From positions 62,001 to 126,000 of the forward strand of contig NZ_LIQH01000020.1 of assembly GCF_001418085.1 (NCBI RefSeq): a DNA stretch of 64,000 nucleotides, written 5' to 3'. How positions within the stretch are numbered: position 1 is the stretch's first letter; each line of letters starts with the position of its first letter. A model generated the notes under the pieces. The model was not told the DNA's origin and searched no databases. It worked only from the letters and a program-made list of their open reading frames with translations. Source of the DNA: Lacinutrix algicola. Its GTDB lineage: Bacteria > Bacteroidota > Bacteroidia > Flavobacteriales > Flavobacteriaceae. The position numbers and the translations under genes are program-made. Below are positions 60,265 through 64,000 of this stretch, piece after piece.

Positions 60265-60843
60265 ATGAGCGTACTTCAAATGTTACAAGATAGAAGCAAT
60301 ACAACTTGCGAGTTATGTACTTCTAATAAAGATACAAGACAATATAATATTCCACCATCATTAACAGAAACTGTAGATACTTGCGTTTTGCTATGTGCAA
60401 ATTGCGAGGATCAAATAGAAAAAAAGACAGAGATGGATGTTAACCATTGGAGGTGTTTAAACGATAGTATGTGGAGCGAGCACGTTGCAGTGCAAATTAT
60501 GGCTTGGAGAATGTTACAACGTTTAAGAGGTGAAGGCTGGCCTAAAGATTTGTTGGACATGATGTATCTTGATGATGATGCTTTAGCAATTGCAAGACTA
60601 ACAGACGAGCATAAAGATGAAGCAGATAAAATTATCCATAGAGATGTTAATGGAGTAATTTTAGATAATGGAGATTCTGTTGTTTTAATTAAAGATTTAA
60701 AAGTAAAAGGTTCTAGTATGGTTGCAAAACAAGGAACTGCTGTTAGAAACATTCGTTTAGATAGAGACAATGCTACTTTTATTGAAGGTAAAGTAGGTCC
60801 AACTCAAATTGTAATTATAACAGAATACGTTAAAAAATTATAG
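60265..60843 (+). CDS. PhnA/YjdM-like zinc-ribbon protein
   Basis: A 192-residue protein with an N-terminal zinc ribbon (CELC, then CANC) and a C-terminal PhnA domain (DVNGVILDNGDSVVLIKDL, then KQGTAVRNIRL). The middle is an added helical stretch of about 70 residues (residues 55-125), so it is longer than E. coli YjdM (about 110). No phosphonate-use genes are nearby. The function of these proteins is unclear. It has its own terminator. Confidence 0.83.
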   Translation: MSVLQMLQDRSNTTCELCTSNKDTRQYNIPPSLTETVDTCVLLCANCEDQIEKKTEMDVNHWRCLNDSMWSEHVAVQIMAWRMLQRLRGEGWPKDLLDMMYLDDDALAIARLTDEHKDEADKIIHRDVNGVILDNGDSVVLIKDLKVKGSSMVAKQGTAVRNIRLDRDNATFIEGKVGPTQIVIITEYVKKL

Positions 60844-60862
60844 ATCGTTTTAAATTATAATA

Positions 60863-60897
60863 AAAAAGGCTTACCAATTTGGTAAGCCTTTTTTTAT
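60863..60897. terminator. Bidirectional terminator
   Basis: AAAAAGGCTTACC (60863-60875) pairs with GGTAAGCCTTTTT (60881-60893). It lies between the PhnA-like gene and the convergent DUF4407 gene, whose stop it touches. Confidence 0.88.
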
Positions 60898-61997
60898 TAC
60901 AGTAACTTCTTTTGTCCGTTATAAAAAGCATCAGCTTGTAATTGCATTAATTCCCGTGCTTTTTTACGTTTGTATTCATACAATTCATCTTCTTCAGCAA
61001 TGTCTGTGTAAACACGATCGTTAATTATAAAATCTGTTTTTAGTGCTAGTTTGCGTTCTGCTACTTTTTGGTCTACTAAAGTTTTAATAGCTGTTTCTTG
61101 ATCTTCTAATTTAAAATCATATTCACCTTTTGGTGATAGTAGTTTTGCGAAAATAGGAGAAGTTTCAATAGCTAAAAATAGTAGGAAGATAAAGAAAGAA
61201 GGTATCCAAGGTAAAGTGTTTAAAGCATTAACTCTAGCCATTAAACCATCGAAACCATCAATTATTGGTTGCGATGTGGTTACTTGTGTATCGTAATCTG
61301 TTTTTAGGTTGGTAATTGCAATTTCTGTAGCTGTAATCTTTTCAGCATTTGTAGTTTTTAGTTGTTGTAATTCTGCTAAAGCAGTATCGTGTTTATCACG
61401 TTTTTCTTTATAAACAGGTCCTTTACCTAAACGGTTTGTTCCGGCAGTACCTTCGGCTTCATTAATATAAACAGCGTAAAGTGCATTAACTTCGGTTTCT
61501 TTTGTGACTATTTCATTTTTTAAAGTCGAAATTTCCTGTTCTAAAACTTTAGTTTTTGGATTAAACTGAAGTGCAATTTGGTCTTGGTTAGCAAGCGTAA
61601 GTTCGTTTTTTTGCTCTAGTAATACTTGGTTAATTTCTTTTTCAAAAATCTTTAATTCTAAAGGTTTAGAAATAACAATAGCAATAATTAATGCTAATAC
61701 TAGTCTTGGTAATGCTTGAATAATTTGATCTATAATACTGCCTCTTTTTTTTATAGTTGAAACAATAAAACGGTCTAAATTAAAAATAAGTAAAGCCCAT
61801 ACAAAGCCAAAGCCAATGGCTGCAAAGAGATTATCGAAAACAGTAAAAAGCGCATAGCTAGAAGCTATAAAAGCCATAACAGCGGTAAAAAATACAGTAG
61901 CGCCAATGCCTGCGTATTTGTTTTGTTCGCCGTTAGAACTGCTTTTAAGAATGTCTGTATCTGCACCAGAGCAGGTAATAAAAAAGTGTTTAAGCAT
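60897..61997 (-). CDS. DUF4407 membrane protein
   Basis: A 366-residue protein matching DUF4407. The opening is FFITCSGADTDIL. There are three N-terminal membrane helices (residues about 30-125), with WALLIFNLDRFIVSTIKK between the second and third. A long coiled coil follows at about 125-250 (EQEISTLKNEIVTKETEVNAL) and a last helix at about 258-280. The C-terminal tail is charged. The family is widespread in Bacteroidota and of unknown function. Confidence 0.88.
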   Translation of the reverse strand: MLKHFFITCSGADTDILKSSSNGEQNKYAGIGATVFFTAVMAFIASSYALFTVFDNLFAAIGFGFVWALLIFNLDRFIVSTIKKRGSIIDQIIQALPRLVLALIIAIVISKPLELKIFEKEINQVLLEQKNELTLANQDQIALQFNPKTKVLEQEISTLKNEIVTKETEVNALYAVYINEAEGTAGTNRLGKGPVYKEKRDKHDTALAELQQLKTTNAEKITATEIAITNLKTDYDTQVTTSQPIIDGFDGLMARVNALNTLPWIPSFFIFLLFLAIETSPIFAKLLSPKGEYDFKLEDQETAIKTLVDQKVAERKLALKTDFIINDRVYTDIAEEDELYEYKRKKARELMQLQADAFYNGQKKLL

Positions 61998-62073
61998 GAT
62001 GATTGATTTTGATTGATGATTAGACTATTAGAACGCTAAAACATGCTTTTTGTTACACTATTTAACAAAAAAA

Positions 62074-62094
62074 AAGCCTCTGTGAAGAGGCTTT
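62074..62094 (-). terminator. Rho-independent terminator
   Basis: Reading leftward, AAAGCCTC-5 nt-GAGGCTTT is followed by a run of nine or more U. It ends the repeat-rich gene that runs in from the right edge. Confidence 0.85.
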
Positions 62095-62120
62095 AATCAA
62101 TCTTAAAAATAAATGAAGGA

Positions 62121-64000
62121 CTATTCTTCTTTTTTCACTAGTTTACCATTAACCGTGGTAATCCCTTTTTTAGATAAATGAACTGTTGACACTCCATTAT
62201 TAGTTTGCATTGATACATTTAATTTTGGATTTTCTTTTACAAGTGCAATAGCTTTTGCTTCAGAGATTTTTTCGCCTTCGTAGAAAAAGGTTGTTCCGTT
62301 AGCTTCCATGCCTTTAAATTGTTCAGATAGAGGTCTTCTAATTTGATTTCTTCTGTTTTCTAGTATTTCTTTTCTTTCCTCAAGCAATGTTTCTCTTTCT
62401 TTTTTTCTGTCTTCAACCAATGTTTTTCTTTCTTCAAGGATTTTCTTACGTTCCTGAATCCTAGCTTTTCTTTCATTTTGGTAGGTGCTTTTTCTGTCTT
62501 CAAAAAAAGAATCTTTATTGTTTTTGTTAGAAGTTTTTAACGCTTTACCATTTTTATCAACTTCAGCGCCAGATGTATTATAGTATCGGGTTATTCCATT
62601 TTTTATAGAATAAAAATGTCTTTCTCCATTTATATCTAGAGATCCTGTTTGGGGTTCATTATTAACAACTTTACCATTTACTGTCGTAATAGGTTTGTTT
62701 GATAGATTCACAGTTCTTTTTCCATTATTACTATGGGTTGAAATGTTCATTTTAGAGTTGTTCTCTAAAAGTTTTATTGCTTTGTCAGATGAAATTGATT
62801 TGCCATTATAATAGAAATCAGCATTTATGTTAGCCATTTCTTTTGCATGCTCAACAGTAGATTTTGGAGGAGCTGGAGGCGCAGGAGGTGGTGGAGGTAA
62901 TATTTTTCCGTTTTCATCAGTAATATAGCCATCTTTATTATAATATGTTTTTCTGCCTTGATACACAGTAAAATAATGCGATTCACCATTTTTTAACATT
63001 TCGAAACCAGATTCTACTCCTTCAGGTGTTTTATCAATAATTTCATTCAAGGTTAGCTTTTTACCTTTTATATATTGAGGTGCTTTTGTTGGAGGTGGTG
63101 GAGGTGGTGGTAATATAGATTGTTCACCTTTTTTTACTATTGGGGAATGAGAATAGTTTATATCATCTTTGTCTACAATTGTGACTATAACAGGTTTTAG
63201 TTTTTGTTTTGTAGCTGTTTTAATATCAAAAAATTGAACAACATCACCTTTTTTAGCAGCTGTTATATAAGCTACTGCTGTTTCATTTAAAACATTTCCT
63301 TTAATACTTTCTGTTGGCTTTCCTGGATATTTAAATTTAAAGCTTAAAATATTTTCTCCAGTAGTTGTAGATAGAATAATGTTTTTAATGCCTTCTTTAG
63401 ATAGGTTTAGTTGGCAACCATCACAAGTAATTCCGTTTACTGTAAGTGTTGGGTTTTGACTTGAGTAATCTGTATTGTCATGTATATAGGCTTCCTCAGA
63501 TAATTTGATGTTTATTAGATAATCTTTAGAGATTATTGACATTATACTTTTTATAATATCGTAATCTACTGCTCCTTTTGCTTCAATTTTTAAAACAGAT
63601 TTATCTCCATTAGTTACTTTAATAAAATCTTCTTTAATTGTAGTTAAAGATGTTTGTTTTCCATTTAGGATTAAGTTTAATGGATTTTGTTTAAGTTCTA
63701 AAACAGGAATGTTAGTCGTTGTTTTTTCTTCTCTTGTAATTGACTTTATACTTAGTTCGTTAGATAGGTTTACGGGAGAGTTAACTTTTAGTTTGTCTTT
63801 GTACTCTAAATTTGTATAAATTTCAACCATTTTTTTGTGAGACATTAATATAGCGTTTAGATTGTCTTCACTTTTGTTTTGATAATAATTATATGAAATT
63901 TGGGCGTAGTCTTTTTTACTGATTTTATACTCTTGAATAGTTGGAGTTTTTATTGTAATAGACTCAGCGTCCTTCTCAACCTGTTCTCTTCCGCTAAAGC
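62121..64000 (-). CDS. Repeat-rich protein, probably C-terminal part of an M56-family (BlaR1-like) protein; 5' truncated
   Basis: The frame is open through the right edge, so the ATG at 63845 is internal and at least 626 residues are present. The visible part has two Pro-rich linkers (PPPPPPP type) and internal repeats. A YEGEKISEAKAIALVKENPK-type unit with a THLSKxxITTVNGK-like ending occurs twice. A NGExHYF-x-YYNxxG unit occurs twice. A charged coiled coil of KERETLLEERKE type lies between. The segment near the edge (GREQVEKD) and the repeats recall C-terminal regions of Flavobacteriaceae M56 metalloproteases. The zinc motif, if any, is outside the window. Confidence 0.6.
   Translation of the reverse strand, partial: FSGREQVEKDAESITIKTPTIQEYKISKKDYAQISYNYYQNKSEDNLNAILMSHKKMVEIYTNLEYKDKLKVNSPVNLSNELSIKSITREEKTTTNIPVLELKQNPLNLILNGKQTSLTTIKEDFIKVTNGDKSVLKIEAKGAVDYDIIKSIMSIISKDYLINIKLSEEAYIHDNTDYSSQNPTLTVNGITCDGCQLNLSKEGIKNIILSTTTGENILSFKFKYPGKPTESIKGNVLNETAVAYITAAKKGDVVQFFDIKTATKQKLKPVIVTIVDKDDINYSHSPIVKKGEQSILPPPPPPPTKAPQYIKGKKLTLNEIIDKTPEGVESGFEMLKNGESHYFTVYQGRKTYYNKDGYITDENGKILPPPPPAPPAPPKSTVEHAKEMANINADFYYNGKSISSDKAIKLLENNSKMNISTHSNNGKRTVNLSNKPITTVNGKVVNNEPQTGSLDINGERHFYSIKNGITRYYNTSGAEVDKNGKALKTSNKNNKDSFFEDRKSTYQNERKARIQERKKILEERKTLVEDRKKERETLLEERKEILENRRNQIRRPLSEQFKGMEANGTTFFYEGEKISEAKAIALVKENPKLNVSMQTNNGVSTVHLSKKGITTVNGKLVKKEE

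Noticed and set aside
1-64000. Integrated phage, plasmid or transposon.
   Set aside because: I found no integrase, transposase, phage structural gene or terminal inverted repeats; the gene order is housekeeping plus regulated surface functions.

Overview
The window is AT-rich chromosomal DNA from a member of the Bacteroidota, almost certainly a Flavobacteriaceae-type marine bacterium. The signs are the TAnnTTTG-type promoter elements, a DnaE with a fused proofreading exonuclease, an S16 protein with a long Ala/Glu-rich tail, a protein with a type IX secretion sorting tail, DUF4407, DUF4230 and DUF6252-like proteins, and BlaI/M56 pairs. I cannot name the species. No insertion sequence, prophage or CRISPR array is visible.

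Layout. 1-15 kb is mostly housekeeping: the end of an Mrp ATPase and a NifU-like Fe-S protein, a ferredoxin and its reductase, a phosphoesterase, a DUF3050 protein, glutaryl-CoA dehydrogenase, trmN6, rimM, rpsP, dnaE, trxA and a clpP-type protease. A DUF2383 stress protein at 8.7 kb carries an in-frame stop. At 16.0 kb there is a tRNA-Asp.

At 16.6-18.25 kb lie seven tandem, near-identical genes for a 60-residue exported peptide. The C-terminal 30 residues are identical in all seven copies. They sit directly in front of a sensor kinase with a TPR-rich periplasmic domain and its NarL-type response regulator (18.3-21.1 kb). This looks like an undescribed peptide-signalling module, with the TPR domain as the candidate receptor.

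21-34 kb holds a BlaI/M56 regulator pair with clear operator dyads, a frameshifted TPR gene, envelope proteins, a membrane glycosyltransferase with a flippase-like partner, ruvC, hemW, a cyclase-family hydrolase and small proteins.

The second main system spans 34-60 kb. One operon (34.6-40.7 kb) encodes a CheY-like receiver, an H-NOX haem nitric-oxide sensor overlapping a PAS kinase, a FIST-domain (NosP-type) protein overlapping a second kinase, an Hpt protein and a LytTR response regulator. Six promoters in the window, plus one weak match, share an architecture: a CATTCGTCKA-type half-site, one or two more half-sites at 21-22 bp steps, and a TAnnTTTG-like element beginning 30-31 bp after the last half-site. 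This is how LytTR regulators are expected to bind. The sites precede the sensor operon itself, a CAP lipoprotein, a type IX-secreted protein, a STAS/flippase pair, a GT4 gene and a response-regulator/glycosyltransferase fusion. Two sites lie in divergent regions shared with a TPR/beta-barrel secretion protein and with a GT-C membrane protein/Ig-like protein/glycosidase operon. Together these genes look like an exopolysaccharide synthesis and export locus under nitric-oxide-responsive control. The fusion protein suggests direct phospho-control of a sugar-transfer step.

The last 4 kb contain a manA-type isomerase, a PhnA-like protein, a DUF4407 membrane protein and the C-terminal part of a repeat-rich protein, probably of the M56 family, that runs off the right edge.
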